Assembly: GCF_002795825.1 (NCBI RefSeq) | Contig: NZ_CP018800.1 | Coordinates: 310,001-374,000 of the forward strand | DNA length: 64,000 nucleotides | From: Mariprofundus ferrinatatus | GTDB lineage: Bacteria; Pseudomonadota; Zetaproteobacteria; Mariprofundales; Mariprofundaceae | Direction: 5' to 3' | In this document: piece after piece, positions 18,306-27,522 of the stretch | How positions within the stretch are numbered: the stretch's first letter is position 1 | How the letters are laid out: every line of letters begins with the position of its first letter | The notes under the pieces: model-generated | The model's database searches: none | What the model was told of the DNA's origin: nothing | The model's input: the letters and a program-made list of their open reading frames with translations, nothing else | Program-made: the position numbers and the translations under genes

Positions 18306-18404
18306 TCATGAAGTAAGCCACTGGAACAGAAACACGGCGCCGGTGATCAGGCTAAGGCAGAGGATGCAGGCCAGCAGCAGCTTTAATGCCATGGTCTTAT
18401 CCAT
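18306..18404 (-). CDS. small single-pass membrane protein (32 aa)
   Basis: On the minus strand, directly after the phosphatase stop, a short frame starts MDKTMALKLLLACILCLSLI and continues through a hydrophobic stretch to FQWLTS. It has a basic head and one membrane helix with two cysteines. Only six bases separate it from the stop of the preceding gene, which argues for co-translation, but the ribosome-binding site is weak (GAG). No family recognised. It may instead act like an uncleaved signal anchor. Confidence 0.5.
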   Translation of the reverse strand: MDKTMALKLLLACILCLSLITGAVFLFQWLTS

Positions 18405-18410
18405 GGCCGC

Positions 18411-19109
18411 TCAGTAGTTGCTGGCGATCAGGCTGAAACTACCATCTTCTTGTTCCTGCAGCTGGGTGATTCGCGCATTCCACAGCTGGTAGTTCCCTTC
18501 CGGATAGTAGCCCTGCAACATCTCGATCAGGCGGCCTCCGGAGTGGTAGTGGCCAACAACCAGAATGGTTTTGCCGCTGCCGCTGTAGTTTTTGAGCAGC
18601 CGCTCATAAGCCAGGGAGACCATCAGCAAGCCATCGCCATAGTTGCGCGCCTTGAATTCGCGGGAGTCTGTTTTTTCGGCAAAGGTGAAATAGGGCTGCA
18701 TCCCAGGCTCCACTTCGATGTGGTCGTCCCTGCCGATACGCGTCGCCTTGTCTCCCCGCTCCTTTTGCCAGCAGCATTCGGCCAGTTCCGGCCAGATATC
18801 AGCCTTCAGGTTGTGCTTTTTCAGATAAGGAAAAATCGTGTTCATGGCCCTGTATTTGGGGCTGGTAACAATATGATCGAACTCGATCTCATCAAGTTTG
18901 GCTGTCAGTTCTGCAACCTGTCGTGCCCCCTCTTCGGAGAAGGTTCGATCATAGTAGTCGCCATGCTTGTGGGTGACGTTGCCAAGCGTTTCTCCGTGGC
19001 GGACGTAATAGATGTTCAGCGGCTTGAACTCTTCGGAACTGGCCGGCGTGACAAAGAAAGCACTCAGGGCAGTGGCAGTTGCTATCAGGATGCTTGCTAT
19101 GCGTAACAT
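18411..19109 (-). CDS. secreted histidine-phosphatase-family protein
   Basis: A 232-residue protein with an N-terminal signal peptide ending near TPASSEE, so probably periplasmic. The phosphohistidine signature is YYVRHGETLGN, with the second catalytic His in VVGHYHSGG, matching the histidine phosphatase (phosphoglycerate mutase-like) superfamily. The substrate is unknown; periplasmic members include phytases and sugar phosphatases. GGAG precedes the ATG and a good sigma70-type promoter lies 38 bases upstream. Confidence 0.85.
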   Translation of the reverse strand: MLRIASILIATATALSAFFVTPASSEEFKPLNIYYVRHGETLGNVTHKHGDYYDRTFSEEGARQVAELTAKLDEIEFDHIVTSPKYRAMNTIFPYLKKHNLKADIWPELAECCWQKERGDKATRIGRDDHIEVEPGMQPYFTFAEKTDSREFKARNYGDGLLMVSLAYERLLKNYSGSGKTILVVGHYHSGGRLIEMLQGYYPEGNYQLWNARITQLQEQEDGSFSLIASNY

Positions 19110-19146
19110 CGCTTCTCCTCCATGTGTCGCAGATTTCAGTTATAAG

Positions 19147-19175
19147 ATCATAGCCTGATTTGACGGCGGCTGCAA
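19147..19175 (-). promoter_or_regulatory. sigma70-type promoter of the periplasmic phosphatase gene
   Basis: Read on the minus strand, TTGCAG and TATGAT are separated by 17 bases, near-consensus spacing, about 38 bases upstream of the phosphatase ATG. Confidence 0.6.
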
Positions 19176-19196
19176 AAGGCGGCGTTTATTTTCCTC

Positions 19197-19526
19197 TCAG
19201 CGGAGGGGCTCTTTGGAGAAGATGGCGAGCCAGATGCTCTCGACATCGGGATCGGTCCAGCAGACACGGTGCCTGGTATGCGCAGGTATTAAGATGTGAT
19301 CCCCCGCAGAGATGGTCAGCACCTTGTCCTCAAACTGCAGGCGGGCGGAGCCGTGAAGCAACAGTACCCACTCATCCTCATCCTGATCGTACCAGAATCC
19401 TTCATCCGACCGGTGCCCTCTCGATACGATACGCTCGATGCGGAGGTTGCTGTTGTGAACAAGCAGCTCACTCAACTCTTCCGGAAGATCGGCCGGGATG
19501 GTTGAGAGTATATTGCCCTGTTTCAT
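19197..19526 (-). CDS. cupin-domain protein
   Basis: A 109-residue single-domain cupin. The two cupin motifs are recognisable around DEDEWVLLLHGSARLQFED and AGDHILIPAHTRHRVCW; the second keeps the P-x-x-x-x-H pattern of a metal-binding barrel. Small cupins of this size include metal-dependent isomerases, dioxygenases and sugar-binding proteins, so the substrate cannot be named. It starts three bases after the stop of the DUF2726 gene and the two are likely co-transcribed. Confidence 0.85.
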   Translation of the reverse strand: MKQGNILSTIPADLPEELSELLVHNSNLRIERIVSRGHRSDEGFWYDQDEDEWVLLLHGSARLQFEDKVLTISAGDHILIPAHTRHRVCWTDPDVESIWLAIFSKEPLR

Positions 19527-19529
19527 CGG

Positions 19530-20174
19530 TTATTCGTTGTAGAGTTCTACGCCGGAGCAGTTGCCGGGATAACCCGGGCATACCCAGAACAGGACCCCTT
19601 TATGAGGGCCGCTGCTGGCGCGTTTAAGGCTCATTGGCGACTGGCATTTGCTGCAAACGTGGAAAGCCTGCATCGATATCGTGGCCAGCATCTCATCCGG
19701 TGACGGGGACGGCGTTTCAAGGTGTGGCGCCAGAAGTTCGCTGATCTCCAGGAAGGAATAGCTGCTTTTTCGCGGTAGCCGGTAGAGCGGAAGTTCTGCA
19801 TCGGCAAGCGCCTTGTCGAGCACAGTTTCATCATGGTTTGTTGCAGATTTCAGCTGCACTACACAGGCAGGTTTACCGCTTTTTTTGCCGAACAGGACAA
19901 AATCCAGCCGCTGCCGGATATGTTCAGCGCCATCGAGAGCGAGTGCTGTCGGACTGACCTTGTTGCGGATATTGTACTCTCTGCCTGCTACCTGCTGCAG
20001 CGTCTGCAGGCAGCACTGCTCGACTATGCTCAGTTGAACCGGTGGTGGAGGCAGGGGTTGATCGCCGCGCGTTTTTTTTGTTTTGCCTCTGTTTATCACA
20101 ACAAGCGTCAGCACCAGCGCAACAGCCAACGTTAGCAGCATGACGGTCCAGGTTTGTGCATTCATTGTATTCAA
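19530..20174 (-). CDS. membrane-anchored DUF2726 protein with C4 zinc finger
   Basis: A 214-residue protein: a single N-terminal membrane helix (VMLLTLAVALVLTLVVI), a linker, a DUF2726 nuclease-like domain (residues about 45-150; note RLDFVLFGKKSGKPACVVQL), and a C-terminal zinc ribbon with CSKC and later CPGYPGNC, like the topoisomerase I C4 finger. DUF2726 is distantly related to restriction-endonuclease folds, so a nucleic-acid role is plausible but not shown. It lies just after polA on the same strand, eight bases from its stop, which supports a DNA-related job. Confidence 0.8.
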   Translation of the reverse strand: MNTMNAQTWTVMLLTLAVALVLTLVVINRGKTKKTRGDQPLPPPPVQLSIVEQCCLQTLQQVAGREYNIRNKVSPTALALDGAEHIRQRLDFVLFGKKSGKPACVVQLKSATNHDETVLDKALADAELPLYRLPRKSSYSFLEISELLAPHLETPSPSPDEMLATISMQAFHVCSKCQSPMSLKRASSGPHKGVLFWVCPGYPGNCSGVELYNE

Positions 20175-20181
20175 TTATCTC

Positions 20182-22962
20182 CTAAAGCCTGTGCGCCTCA
20201 AACCAGCTGCTGCCGATACCAATATCGACAGTCAGTGGCACATGCAGTTTTACTGCCGACTCCATGGTTTCCCTGACGATGGCAGATACCGATTCAACCT
20301 GTTGATGCGGTGCTTCGACGACCAGTTCATCATGCACCTGCAGGGTGATGGCAGACTCGGGTGATTCGCTCTTGAGTCTGTGATGCAGGTCAATCATGGC
20401 CACCTTAATGATATCGGCTGCAGAGCCTTGCAGCGGTGCATTGATGGCGGTGCGCTCCGCATATGCCCTGCGCATGCCGTTCTTGCTGCTGATCTCAGGG
20501 AGCATGACGCGGTGTCCGAGTAGTGTTTCAATAAAGCCCTGCTGCCGCGCTTTCTCAAGGGTCTCATCCATAAAGCCGCGTACAGCTGGATAGCGATCGA
20601 AATAGGCGTTGATGAATTCAGCCGCCTCGCCGCGACCAACGCCCAGCTGTTTGGCCAGCCCGAAAGCACTCATGCCGTATAGAATGCCGAAGTTGATGAT
20701 CTTGGCGCGCCTGCGCATCTCGCCGGTAACATCGGCCAGATCAATATCGTTGACCGCTGCTGCAGTGGCGGCATGGATATCTGCATTATGGGCAAAGGCA
20801 CTGCAGAGTGCGGTGTCGCCTGAGAAGTGTGCCATCAACCGCAGCTCGATCTGAGAGTAGTCGGCAGCGATCAGGGTATTGCCGGGCTCAGCGACAAACG
20901 CCTTGCGAATCTCCCGTCCCTCGGCGCTTCGGATCGGGATATTCTGCAGGTTCGGATCGGTGGAGGAGAGGCGGCCGGTTGTGGTAATCGCCTGATTGAA
21001 AGAGGTGTGTACGCGACCGCTTGCGGGGTGGATCAGTTTCGGCAGTGCATCGGTATAGGTGGATTTGAGCTTGGAGAGCTGGCGCACCTCGAGAATAAGG
21101 CGTGGTACCTCATGCTCCTCTGCCAATCCCTCCAGCACCTCCTGACCTGTAGCCCACTGCCCCGACTTGGTCTTTTTTCCGCCGGGAATAGCCAGCTGCT
21201 CAAACAGTAGTGTGCCAAGCTGTTTCGGCGACTGGATATTGAACTCCTCGCCGGCTGCGGCATGGATGGCTGACTCAAGTTCACGGATGCGATCGCCAAA
21301 GCGGCTGGAGAGCTCAGCAAGTTTTTCCGCATCGATTCGGGTCCCTTTCCACTCCATGTCAGCCAGCACACGGGAGAGGGGAAGTTCGATCCCATCGTGC
21401 CGGCTCAAACGGTTTTCGGCCTCAAGTCTGTCGCGCAGCAGCCCCGTGAGCCTGAATGCAATCTCGGCATCTTCACAGGCGTAGGGCAGGGCCTGCTCAA
21501 TAGAGACCTGGTCGAAGCAGATCTGTTTGGCTCCCTTGCCGGCCACCTCTTCATAGCTGATGCAGTTGTGCCCGAGATAATCCTCGGCTACGGCATCAAG
21601 CCTGGGCGGATATTTGGCGGGGTAGAGGCAGTAGGCGAGCAGCATCGAGTCGGCAGTGATGCCGGCCAGTTCAATGCCCGCACGGCGCAGTACCTGCGCA
21701 TCGTATTTGAGGTTATGGCCGCATTTCGCCTTGCTCTTATCCTCGAGAATCGGTTTAAGCGCTGCCAGCACTTCGGGCAGCGGCAGCTGTTTCGGAGTGC
21801 TGGCCAGAAGATCAGCAGCGCGGTGGCCGACCGGAACATACCACGCCTCGGCTGCCCTGACGGCGAAAGAGAGACCGACCAGTTCGGCACTGTGGGTGGC
21901 GAGCGAGGTGGTTTCGGTATCCATGGCGATCAGTTCAGCCCCGTTCAGCGCGTTCAGCAGGTCGGAAAGTTTCGCACTGTCATCTACCAGGATATCCCGG
22001 CGCGGTGCGACAGGGGCGGTATTTTTTACATCTGCAGCTGCTGGCGATGGTTCTGCCGCATGTTTTTGGGTCATGGCAGCGCTTGTTGTTTGCGTAAGTT
22101 CAGCAGCCCCGTCCAGATCGGCCAGAAAGCGGCGGAACTCAAGGCGGGTGAAAAGCGCCTTGAGGTGCTCGCGGTCCATGCCGTCAACCGCAAGCTCTTC
22201 AAGTTTAAGGCCGACAGGTGCCTGCTCTTCGAGCGCAACCAGCCGGTAGGAGAGGCGGGCATCATCTGCGAACTCGATCAGGTTCTCACGTCGCTTGTTC
22301 TGCTTGATCTCCGGCGCACTTGACAGCACGCCTTCGAGATCGCCGTACGCTTCAAGCAGCTGCACAGCCGTTTTCGGGCCAATGCCGGGCACTCCCGGGA
22401 TGTTATCTGCGGAGTCACCGGCCAGCGCCAGAAGATCCTGGATACGATCCGGGCCGACACCCCACTTCTCCTTCACTTCATCGATGCCGTAATCGATTCC
22501 CTTCATCGTATCGCGCATCCAGACATGATCACTGACGAGCTGCATCAGATCCTTGTCGGTGGAGACGATGGTGACATCCCACCCTTTCGCTTCCGCCTGT
22601 TTCGCGAGCGTGGCGATCACGTCATCGGCCTCATAGTTGTCGATGCAGATACGGTTGAGCCTGAAGGCGTCGGTGATATCGAGAATCCAGGGCCACTGAG
22701 CGGCCAGATCCTCAGGCATCGGTGGCCGGTGTGCCTTGTACTCCTTGTACATCTCGTTGCGGAAGGTGCCGCCCTTGGGATCGAAAGCGACTGCTACATG
22801 CGTCGGATTAAGATCCTTAAGCACGCTTTTCAGCATCTGCACGTAACCGAATACGGCGTTGGTCGGTTCACCCTTCGAGTTGGTGAGGTTATGGCGCACA
22901 GCATGAAAGGCGCGGAATACGTAGTTGGGACCGTCGATAAGTACTAAATGGGGCATAGCCAT
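20182..22962 (-). CDS. polA: DNA polymerase I
   Basis: A full-length three-domain Pol I. The 5'-3' exonuclease domain is first (VLIDGPNYVFRAFHA, later DKDLMQLV and GIGPKTA). The 3'-5' proofreading domain keeps its acids (IAMDTETTS, GHNLKYDAQVL, YACEDAEIAF), so proofreading should be active. The polymerase domain shows DYSQIELRLMAHFSGD (motif A), the O-helix region RRRAKIINFGILYGMSAFGL, and QVHDELVVEA (motif C). Length 926. The start is ATG 22962 or the second ATG at 22956, which is better spaced from AGG. Confidence 0.98.
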   Translation of the reverse strand: MAMPHLVLIDGPNYVFRAFHAVRHNLTNSKGEPTNAVFGYVQMLKSVLKDLNPTHVAVAFDPKGGTFRNEMYKEYKAHRPPMPEDLAAQWPWILDITDAFRLNRICIDNYEADDVIATLAKQAEAKGWDVTIVSTDKDLMQLVSDHVWMRDTMKGIDYGIDEVKEKWGVGPDRIQDLLALAGDSADNIPGVPGIGPKTAVQLLEAYGDLEGVLSSAPEIKQNKRRENLIEFADDARLSYRLVALEEQAPVGLKLEELAVDGMDREHLKALFTRLEFRRFLADLDGAAELTQTTSAAMTQKHAAEPSPAAADVKNTAPVAPRRDILVDDSAKLSDLLNALNGAELIAMDTETTSLATHSAELVGLSFAVRAAEAWYVPVGHRAADLLASTPKQLPLPEVLAALKPILEDKSKAKCGHNLKYDAQVLRRAGIELAGITADSMLLAYCLYPAKYPPRLDAVAEDYLGHNCISYEEVAGKGAKQICFDQVSIEQALPYACEDAEIAFRLTGLLRDRLEAENRLSRHDGIELPLSRVLADMEWKGTRIDAEKLAELSSRFGDRIRELESAIHAAAGEEFNIQSPKQLGTLLFEQLAIPGGKKTKSGQWATGQEVLEGLAEEHEVPRLILEVRQLSKLKSTYTDALPKLIHPASGRVHTSFNQAITTTGRLSSTDPNLQNIPIRSAEGREIRKAFVAEPGNTLIAADYSQIELRLMAHFSGDTALCSAFAHNADIHAATAAAVNDIDLADVTGEMRRRAKIINFGILYGMSAFGLAKQLGVGRGEAAEFINAYFDRYPAVRGFMDETLEKARQQGFIETLLGHRVMLPEISSKNGMRRAYAERTAINAPLQGSAADIIKVAMIDLHHRLKSESPESAITLQVHDELVVEAPHQQVESVSAIVRETMESAVKLHVPLTVDIGIGSSWFEAHRL

Positions 22963-23062
22963 AGCCTGCCGATCAATCAGCTGCGGTCAATTTGTGTTTT
23001 CTACGCAGCAGCCATATCTGCCCGCTTTGCATTAACTGCGGAAATATCTATCCTCTCAGGTC

Positions 23063-23086
23063 GCTTTCGACTTTGGGTACGAAAGC
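23063..23086 (+). promoter_or_regulatory. leader hairpin before metA
   Basis: GCTTTCG and CGAAAGC form a seven-pair stem immediately upstream of the GGAGGGG ribosome-binding site. It does not match SAM-II or SAH riboswitch consensus sequences that I know, so only a simple hairpin is claimed. Confidence 0.4.
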
Positions 23087-23106
23087 AGGGGGAGGGGTTC
23101 GGATAC

Positions 23107-24147
23107 ATGCCTCTGGTTGAGCATACATCACTGCCTGCATTCGAAAAGCTGCGGCAGCGCGGCGAGAAAGTGCTGACGCTGAAACAGGCACTGCACCAGG
23201 ATATTCGTGAACTGCACGTGGGGCTTTTGAACATGATGCCCGATGCGGCTCTGATTGCCACCGAGATCCAGTTTATGCGGTTGGTCGGCAGCTGTAACCA
23301 GATTGCCCAGTTTTTTGTTCACCCGTTTACGGTGGATGGCCTGGAACGCAGCAGTGAAACCCGGGAATATATCGACAATTACTACCAGAGTTTTGAAGAG
23401 ATTAAGGCGATGGGGCTGGATGCACTGATTATTACCGGTGCCAATGTCACCAACCCGTCTCTGGATCAGGAGCCGTTCTGGGAGCCGCTCAGGGAGGTGA
23501 TCAACTGGGCAGAAGAGAGTGTTACCTCCGTCCTCTGTTCGTGCCTTGCCACGCATGCGCTGGTCAAACTGCTCTACCATATCGATCGCAAGCCGATGGG
23601 GGGAAAGCTTTGGGGGGTCTATCCCCATCGTATCGTGCACGAGGAGCATCCGCTGCTGCGCGATATCAATACCCGTTTCGATGTGCCGCATTCGCGATTT
23701 AATGCCATCCATCGCGAGCCGATGGAGCGGGCAGGTCTCACCATTCTGATCGAGAGCGAGGTGGCCGGTGTGCATATGGCGGTAAGCCCCGACCAGTACA
23801 GTATCGTCTATTTTCAGGGGCACCCCGAATACGATACCAATAGCCTTCTTAAAGAGTACAAACGTGAGGTGCGCCGGTTTGTCGCGGGTGAGCGCAGCGA
23901 TTATCCGCCGCTTCCTGAGCACTATTTCAACAGTGATGCGGCAGCGATCGCCGAGCGCCACCATCATGCTGTACTGAAGGCGCTGGCTAAAGATAAAGAG
24001 GTGCCAGCTTTTCCGGAGGCGCATCTTGAGCCGCTGCTGGATAACACCTGGCGAGATACGGCCAAGTCCATCGTCAATAACTGGCTGGGGCTGGTCTATG
24101 AACAAACCGATTTCGAGCGGCCGCGGCCGCAAAACCAATCCGCCTGA
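23107..24147 (+). CDS. metA: homoserine O-acyltransferase (MetA/HTS family)
   Basis: Acylates homoserine for methionine synthesis. It matches the MetA glutamine-amidotransferase-like fold: the catalytic Cys is most likely C146 in SVLCSCLATHAL, and the other residues of the triad are in YFQGHPEYD. The sequence around the Cys differs from the CWGAQA text of enterobacterial MetA and resembles the divergent proteobacterial group. Whether succinyl- or acetyl-CoA is used cannot be read here. The frame is open further upstream, but ATG 23107 follows GGAGGGG and begins MPLVEHT, giving 346 residues. metY is 26 bases downstream. Confidence 0.9.
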   Translation: MPLVEHTSLPAFEKLRQRGEKVLTLKQALHQDIRELHVGLLNMMPDAALIATEIQFMRLVGSCNQIAQFFVHPFTVDGLERSSETREYIDNYYQSFEEIKAMGLDALIITGANVTNPSLDQEPFWEPLREVINWAEESVTSVLCSCLATHALVKLLYHIDRKPMGGKLWGVYPHRIVHEEHPLLRDINTRFDVPHSRFNAIHREPMERAGLTILIESEVAGVHMAVSPDQYSIVYFQGHPEYDTNSLLKEYKREVRRFVAGERSDYPPLPEHYFNSDAAAIAERHHHAVLKALAKDKEVPAFPEAHLEPLLDNTWRDTAKSIVNNWLGLVYEQTDFERPRPQNQSA

Positions 24148-24173
24148 TTCAGGCACATTGCAAGGAGATATTG

Positions 24174-25448
24174 ATGAAAACAGAAACCATTGCCATTCAC
24201 GAAGGATATGAGACCGATCCGACCACCAAATCGGTCGCCGTGCCGATCTACCAGACCGTGGCCTACGAGTTTGATAATGCCCAGCACGGTGCCGACCTCT
24301 TTAACCTTGCGGTGCCGGGCAATATCTATACCCGTATTATGAACCCTACCTCCGATGTGCTGGAGAAGCGTGTTGCCGCACTTGAAGGCGGCATTGCCGG
24401 TCTTGCGGTCAGCTCCGGCAGTGCTGCGATCACCTATGCGATTCAGACCATCGCACGGCAGGGCAATAATATTGTCACCGTGCCGATGCTCTACGGCGGC
24501 ACCTACACCCTGTTTGCGCATATGCTGCCAAGTCAGGGCATCGATGTTCGATTCGCCGAGGATGATCGTCCCGAGAGTCTCGAAAAACTGATCGATGAAA
24601 ACACCTCTGCGGTCTATTGCGAATCGATCGGCAATCCGGCCGGCAACATTGTTGATCTTGAAGGGATCTGCGCCATGGCCGATCGCCACGGCGTGCCGGT
24701 GATTGTGGACAATACCGTGGCACCGACACTGATCCGTCCGATCGATTATGGCGCATCGATCGTGGTCTATTCGCTGACCAAGTATATGGGTGGACACGGC
24801 AACTCGCTCGGCGGTCTGATTGTCGACTCCGGTAAATTCCCGTGGGCAGAACATGCTGATCGCTTCCCGATGCTGAATCAGCCCGAGCCTGCCTACCACG
24901 GCGTGGTCTATACCGAGGCGCTGGGCCCGGCAGCATTTATCGGTCGTGCCCGTACGGTGCCACTGCGCAATACCGGTTCAGCACTCAGCCCGTTTAACGC
25001 CTTTCTGATTCTGCAGGGGATCGAGACGATATCACTGCGCATGGAGCGCCACTGCGACAATGCCATGGCCGTGGCCAGGCATCTGCAGAAGCACCCTGCC
25101 GTGGAGTGGGTGCAGTATGCAGGGCTGGAAGACTCTCCCTATTATGCGTTGTCTCAGAAATATACCAATGGACGCCCCTCGGGCTTGCTCACCTTCGGCG
25201 TGAAAGGCGGCTTTGAAGCGGCGGAGAAGTTCTACGACGCACTCGCCATGTTCAAGCGGCTGGTGAATATCGGTGATGCCAAATCGCTGGCGGCACATCC
25301 GGCTTCAACCACGCATCGTCAGCTGACCGATGCGGAGCTGGCTTCTGCCGGCGTGACACCGGATATGATCCGCCTCTGTATCGGTATCGAGCATATCGAC
25401 GACATCATCGCCGATATCGATCAGGCGCTGGAGGTGGCTTCAGCCTAA
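24174..25448 (+). CDS. metY: O-acetylhomoserine aminocarboxypropyltransferase
   Basis: PLP enzyme of the Cys/Met metabolism family that makes homocysteine directly from acylated homoserine and sulfide. The N-terminal TETIAIHEGYETDPTTKSVA is characteristic, and the PLP lysine is in SLTKYMGGHGNSLGG. Length 424 matches MetY rather than the shorter MetB or MetC. Together with metA it forms a direct sulfhydrylation route, which supports (without proving) O-acetylhomoserine as intermediate. ATG 24174 is preferred over TTG 24171 because AAGGAG is better spaced. A terminator follows. Confidence 0.93.
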   Translation: MKTETIAIHEGYETDPTTKSVAVPIYQTVAYEFDNAQHGADLFNLAVPGNIYTRIMNPTSDVLEKRVAALEGGIAGLAVSSGSAAITYAIQTIARQGNNIVTVPMLYGGTYTLFAHMLPSQGIDVRFAEDDRPESLEKLIDENTSAVYCESIGNPAGNIVDLEGICAMADRHGVPVIVDNTVAPTLIRPIDYGASIVVYSLTKYMGGHGNSLGGLIVDSGKFPWAEHADRFPMLNQPEPAYHGVVYTEALGPAAFIGRARTVPLRNTGSALSPFNAFLILQGIETISLRMERHCDNAMAVARHLQKHPAVEWVQYAGLEDSPYYALSQKYTNGRPSGLLTFGVKGGFEAAEKFYDALAMFKRLVNIGDAKSLAAHPASTTHRQLTDAELASAGVTPDMIRLCIGIEHIDDIIADIDQALEVASA

Positions 25449-25474
25449 AGGCTTATGCCCTGATCGTTGCAACT

Positions 25475-25501
25475 GAGGCGCGGCATTTGCCGCGCCTCTT
25501 T
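25475..25501 (+). terminator. terminator after metY
   Basis: GAGGCGCGGC and GCCGCGCCTC form a ten-pair stem around ATTT, followed by TTTC. It also faces the end of the convergent yaaA gene. Confidence 0.75.
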
Positions 25502-25503
25502 CG

Positions 25504-26268
25504 TTAGCGGGTGAAGGTAAACTCGTCGGATGATGAGAGATCCGGATTGTATGTGTAACCAGCCAGGTCGAATGCCTTCATCTGCTCGGGATCATCCAGC
25601 CTGTTTTCAATGATAAATCGGCTCATATAGCCACGCGCCTTTTTGGCGTTAAAGCTGATGACGCGGTATGACCCCTTGCGCAGCTCCTTGAATACAGGGG
25701 TAATGATGCGCCCTTTGACTCTGGCCGTGTTGATCGAAGAGAAATATTCATTCGAGGCCAGGTTGATCAGGATGTCATCACCCTGATCTGCAAGTGACGC
25801 ATTGATCGCATCGGTGATGATGTCGCCCCAGAACTGGTAGAGGTTGCGGCCGCGATCGGTGACAAGTCTGGTGCCCATCTCCAGGCGGTAGGGTTGCATC
25901 AGGTCAAGCGGGCGTAAGCTTCCATACAGCCCGGAGAGGATACGCAGGTGCTTCTGCATGAATGTAATCGCATCTCCATCCAGCGAAGGTGCATTGAGCC
26001 CCTGATAGACATCACCACTGAACGCAAATATCGCTTGCCTGGCGTTTTCAGGCGTGAACGGGGTGTGCCACTGCTGGAAACGCTGCATATTCAGGTCGGC
26101 GAGGTTCATCGAGAGCTTCATCAGATCGGCAATCTCGAAGCTGTCCTTCCAGCGCATCAGCTCGACCAGCTCGGCGGCATGCTCCAGATGCTCAGGCCGG
26201 GTGAAACCGGTAACGGGAACCGGGGAGTTAAAGTCGAGTTTTTTGGCGGGTGAGATGACGATCAGCAT
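25504..26268 (-). CDS. yaaA: YaaA peroxide-stress protein (DUF328)
   Basis: A 254-residue cytoplasmic protein of the YaaA/DUF328 family, which in E. coli limits damage from hydrogen peroxide by lowering free iron and binds DNA. The start MLIVISPAKKLDFNSP and the internal LYGSLRPLDLMQPYRLEM and INLASNEYFSSI are family signatures. It is convergent with metY and divergent from ribD. No oxidative-stress regulator is next to it. Family identity is secure; function here is by homology. Confidence 0.93.
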   Translation of the reverse strand: MLIVISPAKKLDFNSPVPVTGFTRPEHLEHAAELVELMRWKDSFEIADLMKLSMNLADLNMQRFQQWHTPFTPENARQAIFAFSGDVYQGLNAPSLDGDAITFMQKHLRILSGLYGSLRPLDLMQPYRLEMGTRLVTDRGRNLYQFWGDIITDAINASLADQGDDILINLASNEYFSSINTARVKGRIITPVFKELRKGSYRVISFNAKKARGYMSRFIIENRLDDPEQMKAFDLAGYTYNPDLSSSDEFTFTR

Positions 26269-26364
26269 CGGGTAAGCCTAAGCGGCATGGTGAAATGTTG
26301 CACCCCCTCACAGATCGAGGCTTTTCGGCTTGATTTGGAAAATGGAAACGGCCATGCTCAACAT

Positions 26365-27459
26365 ATGTCACCGGACTCCTCACTGAATATTCACGACTCA
26401 TTTATGCGCAGGGCCATCGAGCTTGCGCGGCGCGGTATCGGATCAACGCACCCCAATCCACGTGTCGGTGCGGTGGTCGTCAACAACGGCAAGGTTGTAG
26501 GGGAGGGGTGGCACGAGTATCCGGGTGGCCCGCACGGCGAGGCGGCGGCGATCAGCAGTGCAGGTGTCAGGGCAAAAGGGGCAACACTCTATGTGACCCT
26601 CGAGCCGTGCTCGGCTCACGGCAGGACACCACCCTGCACCGATGCCATTCGAGCTGCCGGTATTGCACGTGTGGTATACGCCTCATCCGACCCCAACCCT
26701 AAAATGGCCGGCGGTGGCAGGGTGTTGGCGGCGTCCCATATCGATGTGATCGGCGGTGTTATGAAGGAGGAGGCCGACCTTCTCAATCGCCCCTTCTTTC
26801 ACTTTATTGAAACCGGGCGTCCCTATGTCACAGCCAAGGCGGCAATCTCGCTCGACGGCAAGCTTGCCACACACCGTCAGCATTCGCAGTGGATCAGCGG
26901 GCCGGAGTCTCGCCTGCATGCACACGGAGTGCGTGCGGAGGTGGATGCCATTGTGATCGGTGCAGGTACCCTCCATTACGACAACCCATCACTCACCGTG
27001 CGAGATGTTGAAGTGAGGGGGAGTGTGCCGATCCGGGTTGTACTCTGTTTCGAGACGCCGCCCTTTGCTGCAAACTGTAAGCTGCTCAGCTCCGATGCGC
27101 CGGTTCGCTTCTATGTGCGCAGCAGCAATGAGCACACGGAGAAGTGGCGCGCTGCAGGCGTGCAGATCGAGCAGCTCAATTCGCTTGATGCGATTCTCAG
27201 GCACCTTGCCGGTGACGGATACCTCCACCTTCTGCTTGAGGGGGGCGGCACACTGCTCGCCTCTTTCTTTGATGGGCGTTTTGCCGATGAGGTTTTACTC
27301 TATCAGGCGCCGATCCTGATCGGCGGACATGATGCGGTATCGTTATGGGGCGGCACCGGTGTCGAGAGCGTGGATCATGCCCTCCGGTTAAGCGATATCG
27401 AGCGCAGACAGCTGGGCAACGATCAGATGATTCGCGGTCAGGTTGTTTATCCCGTTTAA
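26365..27459 (+). CDS. ribD: bifunctional riboflavin deaminase/reductase
   Basis: RibD carries out the second and third steps of riboflavin synthesis: deamination of the pyrimidine, then side-chain reduction with NADPH. The deaminase zinc site is HGEAAAI followed by EPCSAHGRTPPC; the reductase domain begins about residue 150 with RPYVTAKAAISLDGK and includes LLEGGGTLLASF. The frame is open from 26287, but the ATG at 26365 (MSPDSSLNIHDSFMRRA) gives 364 residues, close to E. coli RibD; the ribosome-binding site is unclear. No other rib gene is adjacent in the window. Confidence 0.92.
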   Translation: MSPDSSLNIHDSFMRRAIELARRGIGSTHPNPRVGAVVVNNGKVVGEGWHEYPGGPHGEAAAISSAGVRAKGATLYVTLEPCSAHGRTPPCTDAIRAAGIARVVYASSDPNPKMAGGGRVLAASHIDVIGGVMKEEADLLNRPFFHFIETGRPYVTAKAAISLDGKLATHRQHSQWISGPESRLHAHGVRAEVDAIVIGAGTLHYDNPSLTVRDVEVRGSVPIRVVLCFETPPFAANCKLLSSDAPVRFYVRSSNEHTEKWRAAGVQIEQLNSLDAILRHLAGDGYLHLLLEGGGTLLASFFDGRFADEVLLYQAPILIGGHDAVSLWGGTGVESVDHALRLSDIERRQLGNDQMIRGQVVYPV

Positions 27460-27522
27460 GCCCGGTTCCTTTTCATAACTGATTAGGCAGAGAAGAGTAA
27501 AACCGTCTATCCTCAAAACAGG

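Noticed and set aside
22963-23106. SAM-II or SAH riboswitch before metA
   Set aside because: Only a plain seven-pair hairpin is present; the conserved pseudoknot bases are not recognisable.
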